Positions 16,577 to 24,996 of a stretch of DNA of 64,000 bases are shown here, one piece after another. The notes beneath the pieces were generated by a model. It had not been told where the DNA came from and searched no databases. It saw only the letters and a list, made by a program, of their open reading frames with translations. The position numbers and the translations under genes are program-made. This DNA comes from an archaeon CG10_big_fil_rev_8_21_14_0_10_43_11 (GTDB taxonomy: Archaea > Nanobdellota > Nanobdellia > PEZQ01): NCBI GenBank assembly GCA_002763265.1, contig PEZQ01000010.1, positions 21,981 to 85,980 of the forward strand, in the 5' to 3' direction. Numbering within the stretch: position 1 is the first letter of the stretch; each line of letters opens with the position of its first letter.

Positions 16577-16897
16577 ATGGAGAAATCTGTTCTCGTTGAA
16601 TATCTAGGAGATAGTCCTATTATTAGAATTGTTGATTTTTTAGTAGAGAACAAATTATTTGACTATTCTAAAAAACAAATTATGGAAGAAATAAACCTAT
16701 CAAAAGCCACCTTCTTTAAATATTTCCCTAAATTGGAAAAGATAGGTATGGTTAAAATTTCTCGGGTGTTTGGTAAGACGAAACTATACAGAATAAATAT
16801 GAGTAGTGCTGTTGTTAGCAGCATTATACAGTTGGAATTAGCATTAGCTAAAGAATATGCTGATAACGTTGATGCTCAAATTTTAAGTTTATCTTGA
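16577..16897 (+). CDS. Winged helix-turn-helix transcriptional regulator
   Basis: A 106-residue protein with a clear HTH: DYSKKQIMEEINLSKATFFK (about residues 29-48, with recognition helix near SKATFFKYFPKL), then a wing GMVKISRVFGKTKLYRIN and a C-terminal helix (about 78-106) probably for dimerisation. This layout is typical of small archaeal repressors. Base composition differs from flanking genes and the promoter has a direct repeat, suggesting an acquired, self-regulated gene. Target unknown. Confidence 0.75.
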   Translation: MEKSVLVEYLGDSPIIRIVDFLVENKLFDYSKKQIMEEINLSKATFFKYFPKLEKIGMVKISRVFGKTKLYRINMSSAVVSSIIQLELALAKEYADNVDAQILSLS

Positions 16898-16991
16898 ATA
16901 GGTATCAGGGCTGTGGTCAGTATCTATTAATGTTTAAGCACTTTTTAAACCAACACGTTAATAATTGTTTTTATCCTTTCTAACAACTAGT

Positions 16992-17552
16992 ATGAATCTC
17001 ACGGACGTTGCGCGCGTTATTGTTGCACTCAGCATCACACCCCTTACTGATACGCTTGTGCTTCGCGTGTTTTCTGCAGGCGTGTACGCGCTTGTTGGGC
17101 TCTTTGTAGTATCGGTTCTCAATAAATTTATTCGTTCAATCTTACGTGACAAAGAAGTCGCCTCAATGTTTGCACGCGTTGGCATAACCCCCCACATTCT
17201 TGATTTTACTGCAAACATTATCCGCTATTACCTTTACTTTATTGTTTTACTCGTTGTGCTCGGACGCCTTGGCGTGTCAAGCGTGCTTATGGACATTCTG
17301 GTGTTTGTCCTTATTATTGCAGTGGTTGTTGCAGCAGCACTTGCACTAAGAAATATTATACCAAACGCAGCAGCAGGAATTTATATCTCATCAACAAACA
17401 TTATCAAACGAGGAGATTCAATAGAAGTTGCAGGCGTGAGCGGCAAAGTTCGTGAAATCGACCTTGTTCACACAGTTCTTGACAAGAACAAAAGTGAAAA
17501 AATTATTATCCCAAATACAATGCTCATAAAACATAAACTCATCAAGAAGTGA
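16992..17552 (+). CDS. Small-conductance mechanosensitive channel-like protein (MscS family, short)
   Basis: About 186 residues: three or four hydrophobic helices (about 20-45, 70-90, 95-125) followed by the MscS beta domain, AAAGIYISSTNIIKRGDSIE and VREIDLVHTVLDKNK, ending soon after IIPNTMLIKHKLI. The large C-terminal vestibule of classical MscS is absent. The ATG at 16992 was chosen over an in-frame TTG at 16965. It is followed 6 nt later by a RAM-domain gene and then DedA, probably one operon of membrane and small regulatory genes. Confidence 0.8.
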   Translation: MNLTDVARVIVALSITPLTDTLVLRVFSAGVYALVGLFVVSVLNKFIRSILRDKEVASMFARVGITPHILDFTANIIRYYLYFIVLLVVLGRLGVSSVLMDILVFVLIIAVVVAAALALRNIIPNAAAGIYISSTNIIKRGDSIEVAGVSGKVREIDLVHTVLDKNKSEKIIIPNTMLIKHKLIKK

Positions 17553-17558
17553 AGACCT

Positions 17559-17786
17559 ATGGTAAAAGCATACATCCTTGCCACCGTTAAACCGGGAACA
17601 GAAAGTTTTGTTGCAGAAAAACTCAACCGACTCAAAGAAGTTGAAGATATAGACATTGTGTATGGGGACTATGACATCATCTTCAAAGTGAAGACAAAAA
17701 CCCTAGAAGACTTGCGCTCATTTACTGTTGAAACGCTCAGGCGCATCAAACACATCCAGAACACGACAACGATGATAACAACATAA
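17559..17786 (+). CDS. Stand-alone RAM domain (Lrp/AsnC ligand-binding) protein
   Basis: 75 residues: MVKAYILATVKPGTESFVAE ... VYGDYDIIFKVKTKTLEDL ... RRIKHIQNTTTM, the beta-alpha-beta-beta-alpha-beta RAM fold of Lrp regulators, without a DNA-binding HTH. Such SARP-like proteins bind amino acids and can co-assemble with full-length Lrp. Its TAA overlaps the DedA ATG by one base (TAATG), giving translational coupling. Confidence 0.85.
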   Translation: MVKAYILATVKPGTESFVAEKLNRLKEVEDIDIVYGDYDIIFKVKTKTLEDLRSFTVETLRRIKHIQNTTTMITT

Positions 17787-18463
17787 TGATACTTGAACAA
17801 TACCTTCAACCCGTGTATGATGCAGTAATTAGTATCACGCAGCTCTACGGCTTGCCCGGCTTTTTTGTTGCAATGATACTCCAATCAATTATTGCACCAA
17901 TACCCTCAGAAGCCCTTCTTATTCTTGGCGGTGCAAGCTTCGGCTGGTTGTGGGGGGGCATTATTGGCAGCCTTGGCGAAACAGCAGGTGCTGTAATTGG
18001 GTTTTATATTGCACGAAAAGGAGGCAGACCCGTTGCAGAACGCTTTCTTGGCAAAACCGTGTTTGATTTTGCAGACAAATGGTTTGACTTGTATGGCGCA
18101 AAAGCAGTTATTATTGGCAGGCTCATACCAGTAGTCCCTTTTGATGCGGTAAGCTATGGTGCGGGCATGACAAAAATAAAATTCAGCGTTTTTATCATTG
18201 CTACTGCAATCACAAGCTTTCCTCGCGCGTTCTTTTTTACCCTGCTTGGTGATTTTGTTGCAGACACCATCCTGCGCGAAGGATTTATCAGCGGGTTTAA
18301 CAAAGCATTCATCCTTATTGGAAGCATTGCCCTCACATTGTTTGTCTTCCAGCACGTGATTTCGAGAAAAATGAAAAAACAACCACTTATCTCATTCTCA
18401 AAAATTCGCGGATTTGCTAAAACATACCTGACAAAAAAGAGCAACAGGGATGAAGAGCAATGA
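17786..18463 (+). CDS. DedA/VTT family membrane protein
   Basis: 225 residues with the DedA/SNARE-associated (VTT) core: PIPSEALLILGGASFGWLWG (about 33-52), GFYIARKGGRP (about 73-83), and the GRLIPVVPFDAVSYGAGM segment (about 112-129) with the conserved Arg and Pro. Members are undecaprenyl-phosphate or phospholipid flippases/scramblases. The next gene, overlapping by 4 nt, is a PIG-L deacetylase, which would fit lipid-linked glycan metabolism (inference). Confidence 0.85.
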   Translation: MILEQYLQPVYDAVISITQLYGLPGFFVAMILQSIIAPIPSEALLILGGASFGWLWGGIIGSLGETAGAVIGFYIARKGGRPVAERFLGKTVFDFADKWFDLYGAKAVIIGRLIPVVPFDAVSYGAGMTKIKFSVFIIATAITSFPRAFFFTLLGDFVADTILREGFISGFNKAFILIGSIALTLFVFQHVISRKMKKQPLISFSKIRGFAKTYLTKKSNRDEEQ

Positions 18464-19101
18464 ACATACTTGTTTTAAGCGCGCACAGTGATGATGCCAT
18501 TCTTGGCGTTGGCGCAACTATGGCAAAATACGTTGCAGAAGGACATCGCGTGCTTGTTGTGATTTGCTCAGCAGGAGAATCATCACCCGCATGGGCGCGT
18601 AACAAAAAAGAGCTGGTCAAAACACGCATTAATGAGGCAATTGCCGCAGACCACGTGCTTGGCGTTACTGACACTATTTTTCTTGGACAAAAAGACACTA
18701 AACTTACCTCGCGCCGCGATTATCTGAGTAAAAAAGTTGCATACCTGTTTGAGCGCTACAAACCCCAAAAAGTGTTTGTCCACCACGCAAACGACCTGCA
18801 CCCGGACCACCGCGCCGTGTTTCTCGCGTGCAAGCGCGCTCTTGAAAAAACACGGCTTGAAACCGAAGTGTACGGTTTTGAAGTCAACTCGTGGTTCACG
18901 CCGTTTGTTCGCGAAAACCAAATCATGATTGACGTGAGCGCGTACCATCATAAAAAAATGGAAGCACTCAAACACTTCCCCTCACAACAATACCTCATCT
19001 ACATTCTCAAACCATTTCTCTACGTCAAATCCCTCTACTATGGTCTCGTGTACGGCTTTAAATATGCAGAACAATTCTACACCTACACAACACCAAACTA
19101 A
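18460..19101 (+). CDS. PIG-L/LmbE family N-acetylglucosamine deacetylase-like protein
   Basis: Zinc hydrolase family removing acetyl groups from GlcNAc conjugates. The metal/catalytic motif is AHSDDAILGVGAT near residues 8-20 (Pro of AHPDD replaced by Ser), and HPDH near 109-112 supplies the third ligand. Length 213 is typical. It overlaps the DedA gene by 4 nt. The precise substrate is unknown. Confidence 0.88.
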   Translation: MNILVLSAHSDDAILGVGATMAKYVAEGHRVLVVICSAGESSPAWARNKKELVKTRINEAIAADHVLGVTDTIFLGQKDTKLTSRRDYLSKKVAYLFERYKPQKVFVHHANDLHPDHRAVFLACKRALEKTRLETEVYGFEVNSWFTPFVRENQIMIDVSAYHHKKMEALKHFPSQQYLIYILKPFLYVKSLYYGLVYGFKYAEQFYTYTTPN

Positions 19102-19111
19102 CGAAGAGTTT

Positions 19112-20275
19112 ATGAGTACAAACCACCCCCAAAAAAAGGTAATGGGCGGGGACATTGAAGCAGTTGTGCAAAGCGTTTGGAACGCTACCACGTTTGACGT
19201 GCTTCTTGTTGAAGATGAAGCGCTTGAACGGGTTAATCCTGACGGCAGTTACTTCGACTCGTTTTACCTGCGCGATGGGTTTCTTACCAAATCAGTGTAT
19301 GACGAAATCAAAACAGGACTAACCGGGTTATTTAAAAAGATTGACGCCGACCTCACTCTATTTGATGAGGATGCGCTTATTGCAAAATACGAGCCGGAAA
19401 TTCTTGATTTCTGGAACGCGTATGGCTTTCTTTGTGAACCCAATATGCGCGGCTATCTTGACCCGGGCCAAGGTCACGCGTTTATTATTGATGAAACACA
19501 TGCAGTACTCCACGCGCTCGCGCGCACGGGGTTTACTGACTATTTGAAAAACGAACAAGAAAACACGGCTAAGAATCATGCACCAGACCTTGGAGGGAAA
19601 CTTGAAAACAGCGTTCAAAAAAAAGAAGAGGACAAAACCTATGAAGACAACGGACCTGAAACACTTGAGCATCTTATCAAAAAAGCAGAAGGCAGTCCGC
19701 ACAATGATGTGCTGATTGCTGATTTTGTTGTAGATGACGTGTTTTGCTTTGATGACGACCCTGACGCTGACTTTGTCATACTCAAAAGAGCAGACGAGCC
19801 GCAAGAAGAAAAATCATACATGATGCTTTGCGCCCACGAAGGCTATCGTGACCGCACACACCAGGTGTTTACTGATTTTATGCAAGCCATGCGCAATGAT
19901 AAAGCGGACAAGCGCGCATTTTACTACATTAAAGGATTTGTCGCGCTCAGCGAACTCTTTGATGATCTTGGCGACTTGTTGTACAATTCAAATGACGGGG
20001 CCATCAACATGCTCAACTATGGCGAAGGTTATGTTGGCAAGCTTATTAATTATTTTGAGCAGGTGGCAAAACACTTTGCTAATCGCACAGACTCTGAAGA
20101 AATCGACCTTGTCCACACGGTTCTTATCAATGCATACTATAGACAGGCCTTAAGCGTAAGCGGCCTTGCGCGCGACCTGCTCTCTTCAAAAGACTTGCGC
20201 TACCTTGCAGAACTCAAAGACGTGCACGAGCAAGAAGATAAACGCAGAAAAACGCGTGCAAAAAAACTTCTCTAG
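19112..20275 (+). CDS. Hypothetical acidic protein
   Basis: Not recognised. About 387 residues, strongly acidic, with a charged linker (about 150-200) separating two probably globular parts: residues 10-145, with YLDPGQGHAFIIDETHAVLH near 128-147, and 205-370, rich in helices. No membrane segment or signal peptide. The frame is open upstream to 19040 inside the PIG-L gene, but ATG at 19112 avoids a long overlap. It ends 50 bp before the glycosyltransferase promoter. Confidence 0.6.
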   Translation: MSTNHPQKKVMGGDIEAVVQSVWNATTFDVLLVEDEALERVNPDGSYFDSFYLRDGFLTKSVYDEIKTGLTGLFKKIDADLTLFDEDALIAKYEPEILDFWNAYGFLCEPNMRGYLDPGQGHAFIIDETHAVLHALARTGFTDYLKNEQENTAKNHAPDLGGKLENSVQKKEEDKTYEDNGPETLEHLIKKAEGSPHNDVLIADFVVDDVFCFDDDPDADFVILKRADEPQEEKSYMMLCAHEGYRDRTHQVFTDFMQAMRNDKADKRAFYYIKGFVALSELFDDLGDLLYNSNDGAINMLNYGEGYVGKLINYFEQVAKHFANRTDSEEIDLVHTVLINAYYRQALSVSGLARDLLSSKDLRYLAELKDVHEQEDKRRKTRAKKLL

Positions 20276-20325
20276 TGCAGTATCTATGGTTTTAAATACG
20301 ATTACGCTGTCTATAGCTACTGACC

Positions 20326-21426
20326 ATGCGAAAACTCTTGTTTGTTCCAAGTGGCGTTGGTCTTGGACATGCGACGCGCACTCATGCCATTATTAACAAA
20401 ATCAAAAAACATGCTGAATACAAAATCGCATCATATGGTTCAGCGCTCAAATATTTTGAGAGGCAAGGATTCTCACCTGTTGGGCTTCGCGGTTTTGACT
20501 ATCATGGCGAGTACTCGTTTGAACTGCTTAAAACCCTAGTAAAAGAAGCAGACCTTTTTTTCAAGCTTGCAGGCGATTACTTGCGAATCTCAAAACTCCA
20601 AAAAGACTACCCGTTTGATACCATAGTTTCAGACTCCGACCCTATTGGGCTTATTTCTGCGAACTTTCTTAAAACGCGAAGCGTGCTGATTGAAAACCTG
20701 CAAGGCGCGATTCGAGAAGCAAAATTCGTGCCAAAACGATTTCAAGAAGGCCTTGGCTACCAACTCGCGTTCTTAGAACAGATTGACCACTACGTTGTGC
20801 AATACGTTGATGACGTAATTGTTCCTTCATTTGATAAGACCCCCTTTAAGATGAGTAAAAAACACAATGTTGGACTGGTTATTAACCCAACCTTTGATGA
20901 ACAAGCTTTGCGAAGCTCAGCAAAACAGGATTACATATGCGTGCCAATACCGGGCTCAACACTTACGTATGACATTGTCAACCAGTTGCTTCACGTGTTC
21001 AAGCGGTTTCCAAAAGAGAATTTCTTTCTTTTAAACTTCCCAACAAAAACCATTAAGCGCGTTGGAAACGTGTACTTGTTCCCGCTTCTTGGCGAGGACG
21101 AAGTTCTCTCATACCTGCACGGGGCTAAAGCAGTTATTAGTTTTGCAGGATTTTCAACACTCACAAACATTGCGTACCTTAAAAAGCCGTCACTCATCTT
21201 GCCACTTCCAAACCACATTGAGCAAGTTGCAAACGCCACGTTCTTCAGGCGAAACAAGCTTGCAGAAGTTGTGTACCCGCGAAAAGGCTATGACAAGGAC
21301 CTTGTTGAAAAAGCGCTTACGCGCGTGCTCAAAGAAGCAAAAACGTACTCAGAAAATATTGAAGCAATGCGTTTTGACTTTAATGGGGCGCAAAGAGCAG
21401 CACAACTACTTCTCAAAGAGCAGTGA
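20326..21426 (+). CDS. GT-B fold glycosyltransferase (MurG/UGT-like)
   Basis: 366 residues with an N-terminal Rossmann domain beginning FVPSGVGLGHATRTHAI (GxGH-type acceptor loop near residues 9-15) and a C-terminal nucleotide-sugar domain with VISFAGFSTLTNIAYLKKPS and PLPNHIEQVANA (about 260-310), equivalent to the GG-x-x-T-x-x-E region of GT28/GT1. Probably transfers a sugar to a lipid or other acceptor at the membrane face. TTTTAAATA near 20290-20298 lies about 30 nt upstream, giving a leaderless or very short-leader mRNA. Confidence 0.8.
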   Translation: MRKLLFVPSGVGLGHATRTHAIINKIKKHAEYKIASYGSALKYFERQGFSPVGLRGFDYHGEYSFELLKTLVKEADLFFKLAGDYLRISKLQKDYPFDTIVSDSDPIGLISANFLKTRSVLIENLQGAIREAKFVPKRFQEGLGYQLAFLEQIDHYVVQYVDDVIVPSFDKTPFKMSKKHNVGLVINPTFDEQALRSSAKQDYICVPIPGSTLTYDIVNQLLHVFKRFPKENFFLLNFPTKTIKRVGNVYLFPLLGEDEVLSYLHGAKAVISFAGFSTLTNIAYLKKPSLILPLPNHIEQVANATFFRRNKLAEVVYPRKGYDKDLVEKALTRVLKEAKTYSENIEAMRFDFNGAQRAAQLLLKEQ

Positions 21427-21853
21427 GGCTTGCTTTTTTGGCTACAGAATCGCATAACATTTCAACCCAATCTAAGAATGTTTTGAGCTCAGCTTTTGAG
21501 AATGTTTTTGAATTCTTCCACGAACTTACGCGCACCCCGTTCTCTATTTTTTCAATTCTGCAACGCGTTATGTGGCGCATAACATAGTACGCGTCGTAGA
21601 TTTTTCTTTCAATCTCCATGCGCTCAAACATGTCCTGGTTCAGGTCTTCAAACGTTTCATCACCGCTAACGGGCAGGTCTTTTTCTAAAATAAGTATGAC
21701 CTTGCTCAAGGCATTCATTGCTGAAATCAGGTTTTCAATAAACTGTTTTACACTTGTTTCTGAAAGCATGTCAAAGTTGTCAAGCATTTTTCTTGCTTTT
21801 TCAACCTCAAGACGAGCCTTCTTAAGATTATACCTTATTTTCTGTTCTGTCAT
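21413..21853 (-). CDS. Small alpha-helical protein, HEPN-like (second of pair)
   Basis: About 146 residues and almost entirely helical: KIRYNLKKARLEVEKARKML, then a core IENLISAMNALSKVILILEKD, and a C-terminal HITRCRIEKIENGVRVSSWK. The fold resembles nucleotidyltransferase-associated/HEPN helical bundles, but the catalytic R-x4-6-H is not evident. I start at MTEQKIRY (21853), which gives a 26-nt overlap with the upstream helical gene; a longer start at 21928 would bury it within that gene. Converges with the glycosyltransferase, overlapping 14 nt. Confidence 0.6.
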   Translation of the reverse strand: MTEQKIRYNLKKARLEVEKARKMLDNFDMLSETSVKQFIENLISAMNALSKVILILEKDLPVSGDETFEDLNQDMFERMEIERKIYDAYYVMRHITRCRIEKIENGVRVSSWKNSKTFSKAELKTFLDWVEMLCDSVAKKASLTAL

Positions 21854-22337
21854 TGTGCACGTGTTTCTCCAAATCGGTGATAAGATGCGATGTTTGCTTA
21901 ATATACGCACGCAATGTTGAAACATCAATGCGTGCTAGATTAAATCCACCACTCATAACATAAAAATTATTCCCTTTTTGCACGTAATGCGTGGCTTCTG
22001 CTCCAATGTTTTGCAGTTCTGTCAATGCTAAGAGCATACCACTATCCTCTTTTGTCAATCCAAGAGTCTGTGCGTATTCTTTGATAAAAACGCGCACGCG
22101 CAAGCCCGTATCTTCTGGAATGCTTGTGCGATTCTTGACAAATTGCTCGTACTCCAAAAATGAGTTAATGCCCAAAAATGCTGCTTCGCACACGTGTCTT
22201 ACTACTGAGATAATGATTTTGTAGTCTCCAAGAAGTTTATACGTTACGTTAAGCAAGTGGTCTGCAAGATAGATTTCTTTTTTTCCCTGTGCAAAGTCGT
22301 CAAAGACCTTCATCTCCACACTATTATTCTCGCACAT
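21828..22337 (-). CDS. Small alpha-helical protein, HEPN-like (first of pair)
   Basis: 169 residues, all-helical, with ADHLLNVTYKLLGDYKIIIS (about 25-44) and RVRVFIKEYAQTLGLTKED, a pattern I associate with a recurring archaeal helical family related to HEPN bundles. The C-terminal 8 codons overlap the next gene. The pair is probably translated as a unit and could form a heteromer. Function unknown; no partner nucleotidyltransferase is nearby. Confidence 0.65.
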   Translation of the reverse strand: MCENNSVEMKVFDDFAQGKKEIYLADHLLNVTYKLLGDYKIIISVVRHVCEAAFLGINSFLEYEQFVKNRTSIPEDTGLRVRVFIKEYAQTLGLTKEDSGMLLALTELQNIGAEATHYVQKGNNFYVMSGGFNLARIDVSTLRAYIKQTSHLITDLEKHVHNDRTENKV

Positions 22338-22347
22338 GAGATTAAAA

Positions 22348-23364
22348 TCATTTTACGTTCTCAAACACAACGACTTCGCGCCCAATTTTTGTTCCTTCAT
22401 GCTCGTAAGCAACGCGCGCACGCTCAAAAAAAGGGTGCTTGAAAGATACGCGCAGCACATCTCCTTCACGTGTCTTAAAATAGGGAAGCACAAACACGAT
22501 TCGCCCGCCTTTTTTGAGCACAATTGCAATTTGCTCAAACACGCGTGCGTACAAATCCTCAAGCCCGCGTGCAATGCGGTGTGCTTGTTTTTTGGTAGGG
22601 ATTTTGTCAAGAAACTCGCCCATGTAGGGTTCTGATACTACCACATCACATTCCATCACATGGTCTGCAAGTTGTGTGCTGTTTTGTTCAATGATTTCCC
22701 AATTTCCGCGCTTAAGCCAGTGCAAATTTCTTCGTGCTTTTTTTGCGGTAAGCGAGTCTTTTTCAATACCTATCACGCGCAAGCCCTTAAGCGTTGCTTC
22801 CTGCAACACCACACCAACCCCGCAAAACGGGTCAAGAAGCACGTCTTTTTTCTGTGCGTTACTAATATTAATCATGATGCGTGCAAGCCGTGCTGATGAA
22901 GCTATCATAAAATCGTTGACTGGCTTTTTTTCTTCGCGCTGCACTACTTCATCAGGGTTATATGCTGCAATTGTTTTTGCTAAAAACCCATCGCATACGA
23001 CCGCGTCAAGCAAGCGATATTTGTTTACCACGCTTGGGCGCTCGCTCTCGCGCTTGTAAATTGCTTTAAGCTTTTGTTTGACAAACTGTTTTTGCAGGGT
23101 TTTTCTGAGTGCTTCTCCATATCCATCCTTGTCGTAATCGCTTAGCCCCCAATAAAACGCGTTTTTCTTTCCTTTATAATGGATTTCATCAACAATCTCA
23201 CAAATCTTAACTATTCCCCCCAGGGTTGCAATGTCTGGTTTTTTGTCAAGCTCAAGAATCACGCATTTCTCGCTTTTGTGAATCGGTTTTTTCTCATATA
23301 CTGTTTCTAACTCTAAGTGTGACAATTGTGGATTTCTTCCTAAAACAAATAAGTATGAGGACAT
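22348..23364 (-). CDS. tRNA guanosine N2-methyltransferase, Trm11/TrmG10-like
   Basis: 338 residues. The N-terminal 150 residues replace a THUMP region, starting YLFVLGRNPQLSHLELE. The Rossmann methyltransferase has the SAM-binding DPFCGVGVVLQEA near 183-195, an acidic ribose-binding end in IGIEKDS, and the catalytic N-P-P-Y-type motif as SEPYMGE near 250-256. Order of motifs (I to IV) fits N2-guanine tRNA methylation (G10 or G26 region). The SEPY variant is unusual relative to DPPY. Confidence 0.82.
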   Translation of the reverse strand: MSSYLFVLGRNPQLSHLELETVYEKKPIHKSEKCVILELDKKPDIATLGGIVKICEIVDEIHYKGKKNAFYWGLSDYDKDGYGEALRKTLQKQFVKQKLKAIYKRESERPSVVNKYRLLDAVVCDGFLAKTIAAYNPDEVVQREEKKPVNDFMIASSARLARIMINISNAQKKDVLLDPFCGVGVVLQEATLKGLRVIGIEKDSLTAKKARRNLHWLKRGNWEIIEQNSTQLADHVMECDVVVSEPYMGEFLDKIPTKKQAHRIARGLEDLYARVFEQIAIVLKKGGRIVFVLPYFKTREGDVLRVSFKHPFFERARVAYEHEGTKIGREVVVFENVK

Positions 23365-23403
23365 AAAACTATGAGGCGCACCACCTCTTAAAATACCTTA
23401 TTA

Positions 23404-23796
23404 CTATGAGAGTATGGTGTCTGCTGCAGGGTCAAACCCATCTTTTGCAATAGCCCAGTGCAATTCAAGCAAAGGATACTCTTTTTTTTGATAGGCAATA
23501 ATGTCTAGGATAACCTGTGGGTTGTTAATTGCAGCCCATGACGCATCACCCCACCTCATTTCAAAACCGGTTTCTTCACGAACAAGGGTTGAAAGAACGT
23601 TTTTTGGCAGGTATGCTTTGAACGTCTTGTTCACGTCAGCGCGAAACGCGTCAACAGTTTTGTAGAGCGCATTCAAATCATCGTGCGCGCGCGAATTTTT
23701 TACGTCAAAAATCAAAAGACACGCGCCCTGTTCTGTAATGTATTCCTGCGCGCGTTCCACGCACGCTTCAAGGCTCATACCTTTTTCTTTTTTCAT
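23404..23796 (-). CDS. Hypothetical protein
   Basis: Not recognised. About 130 residues, mixed alpha/beta, with GACLLIFDVKNSRAHDDL (about 24-41) and RWGDASWAAINNPQVILDII (about 81-100). The pattern LIFDVKNS...GDASWA loosely recalls nucleotide-cyclase-like folds, too weakly to name. Its ATG overlaps the TAA of the upstream VOC gene (TAATG), so the two are translationally coupled; a GTG 9 nt earlier is less likely. Confidence 0.6.
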   Translation of the reverse strand: MKKEKGMSLEACVERAQEYITEQGACLLIFDVKNSRAHDDLNALYKTVDAFRADVNKTFKAYLPKNVLSTLVREETGFEMRWGDASWAAINNPQVILDIIAYQKKEYPLLELHWAIAKDGFDPAADTILS

Positions 23797-24314
23797 TAGT
23801 TCCACTCTCCAAGCGCATCATTTCTAAATTCAAGTTCCACGGTATTCACTATTTTTGTTTTGAAAAACTTGGAATTAGCCATATCAATTGTCTTGTCAAT
23901 TAACACACCTTTTTTCTTGCACTGAACTAAAAATTTGTCATAGTCTTTAACAAAAAACGCAATATGTTCGATGCCGGAACGCAACTGCTCCTTTTTTGCA
24001 TCCGGTTTTGGCTCAAACACTTCAATTTTAGGAATTACAATATCATCCACGATAAATGGTTCATTAAAATAATACACGTTATTTCTCCGTTCATGAATAC
24101 GTTCTGCATGAATCAATTTCGCGTATTTGTCTAACAGCTCGTGGGACGCGTCAAATTCCGCAGCACTCATTGCCTGAAAACCAAGATGGTCACATGAAAA
24201 ACGTGCATCTTTAAGATTCACCAAAAACGTTTTTCCAACACGCAGCACTAAGGGTATATATGCGTTGAGAAAATCCTGCATCACATCAGAAGATATAAGC
24301 ACGTTAGCGCCCAT
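23796..24314 (-). CDS. VOC (glyoxalase/YecM-like) superfamily protein
   Basis: 172 residues. Paired beta-alpha-beta modules of the vicinal-oxygen-chelate fold are suggested by SCDHLGFQAMSAAEFDA (about 40-56), GIEHIAFFVKDYD (about 113-125) and NTVELEFRND (about 156-165), giving His/His/Glu metal ligands in the right places. YecM-like members have this DHLGF start. Substrate unknown. Co-translated with the following small gene. Confidence 0.65.
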   Translation of the reverse strand: MGANVLISSDVMQDFLNAYIPLVLRVGKTFLVNLKDARFSCDHLGFQAMSAAEFDASHELLDKYAKLIHAERIHERRNNVYYFNEPFIVDDIVIPKIEVFEPKPDAKKEQLRSGIEHIAFFVKDYDKFLVQCKKKGVLIDKTIDMANSKFFKTKIVNTVELEFRNDALGEWN

Positions 24315-24411
24315 ATACTGGCTAAGACCTGCCTGTTTTATAGCTTTTATTGCTATCCACTATGATGAGTAAAAAGCTTTAAAAACCCCTTTTTCTTTTA
24401 CCACACTACTT

Positions 24412-24939
24412 ATGGCACGACTTAGAAGCGGAAGCTGTTATCGAACAATCAAACGCCCGTTTACGCGTAAATCAAAGTATCGCGCGAAATCCTTTGTTCG
24501 CGGCGTGCCGAACTCAAAAATCGTGAAATTCGAGCTTGGAAACACTAAAGCAAAATTCTCGCACTCAGTGCATCTTGTCTCAAATGATTCAATGCAAGTT
24601 CGACACAACGCTCTTGAATCAGCACGACTTGCAGTCAACAGATATCTCACAAAATATGTGGGCAAAGACAACTACCACTTGATTATCCGCGTCTTTCCAC
24701 ACCACGTGCTTCGCGAGAACAAACTCTTAGCAGGGGCCGGAGCAGACCGATTCCAGTCAGGAATGAAAAACCCGTATGGAAAACCAACCGGCATTGCAGC
24801 GCAAGTACGCAAAGGCCAAGAAGTCATCACGGTTCGCCTCAACGAACAACACGTGCAAAAAGCGCGTGAAGGACTTATCCGCGCATCAAAAAAGATGCCC
24901 ATTACTGCGCGCTGTTCAGTTGCGCAAAATAATAACTAA
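24412..24939 (+). CDS. rpl10e: 50S ribosomal protein uL16 (archaeal L10e)
   Basis: Large-subunit protein near the peptidyl-transferase centre. Recognised by RLRSGSCYRTIKRPFTRKSK, the conserved IIRVFPHHVLRENK (about 85-98), the GADRFQSGMKNPYGKP loop (about 105-120) and AREGLIRASKKMP. Length 175 is normal. TTTAAAAA at about 24376-24383 provides the TATA box; expected leader is under 10 nt. Confidence 0.96.
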   Translation: MARLRSGSCYRTIKRPFTRKSKYRAKSFVRGVPNSKIVKFELGNTKAKFSHSVHLVSNDSMQVRHNALESARLAVNRYLTKYVGKDNYHLIIRVFPHHVLRENKLLAGAGADRFQSGMKNPYGKPTGIAAQVRKGQEVITVRLNEQHVQKAREGLIRASKKMPITARCSVAQNNN

Positions 24940-24996
24940 CTTTCTTTTATTCACGAAATCATTATAAGCTTTGAGATTTTCTAGTTGTGCGGGGAA

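Noticed and set aside
17906..18382. 158-codon minus-strand frame with many Cys inside the DedA gene
   Set aside because: Cys arise from antisense reading of GCA/ACA codons; DedA on the plus strand is well supported and operonic.
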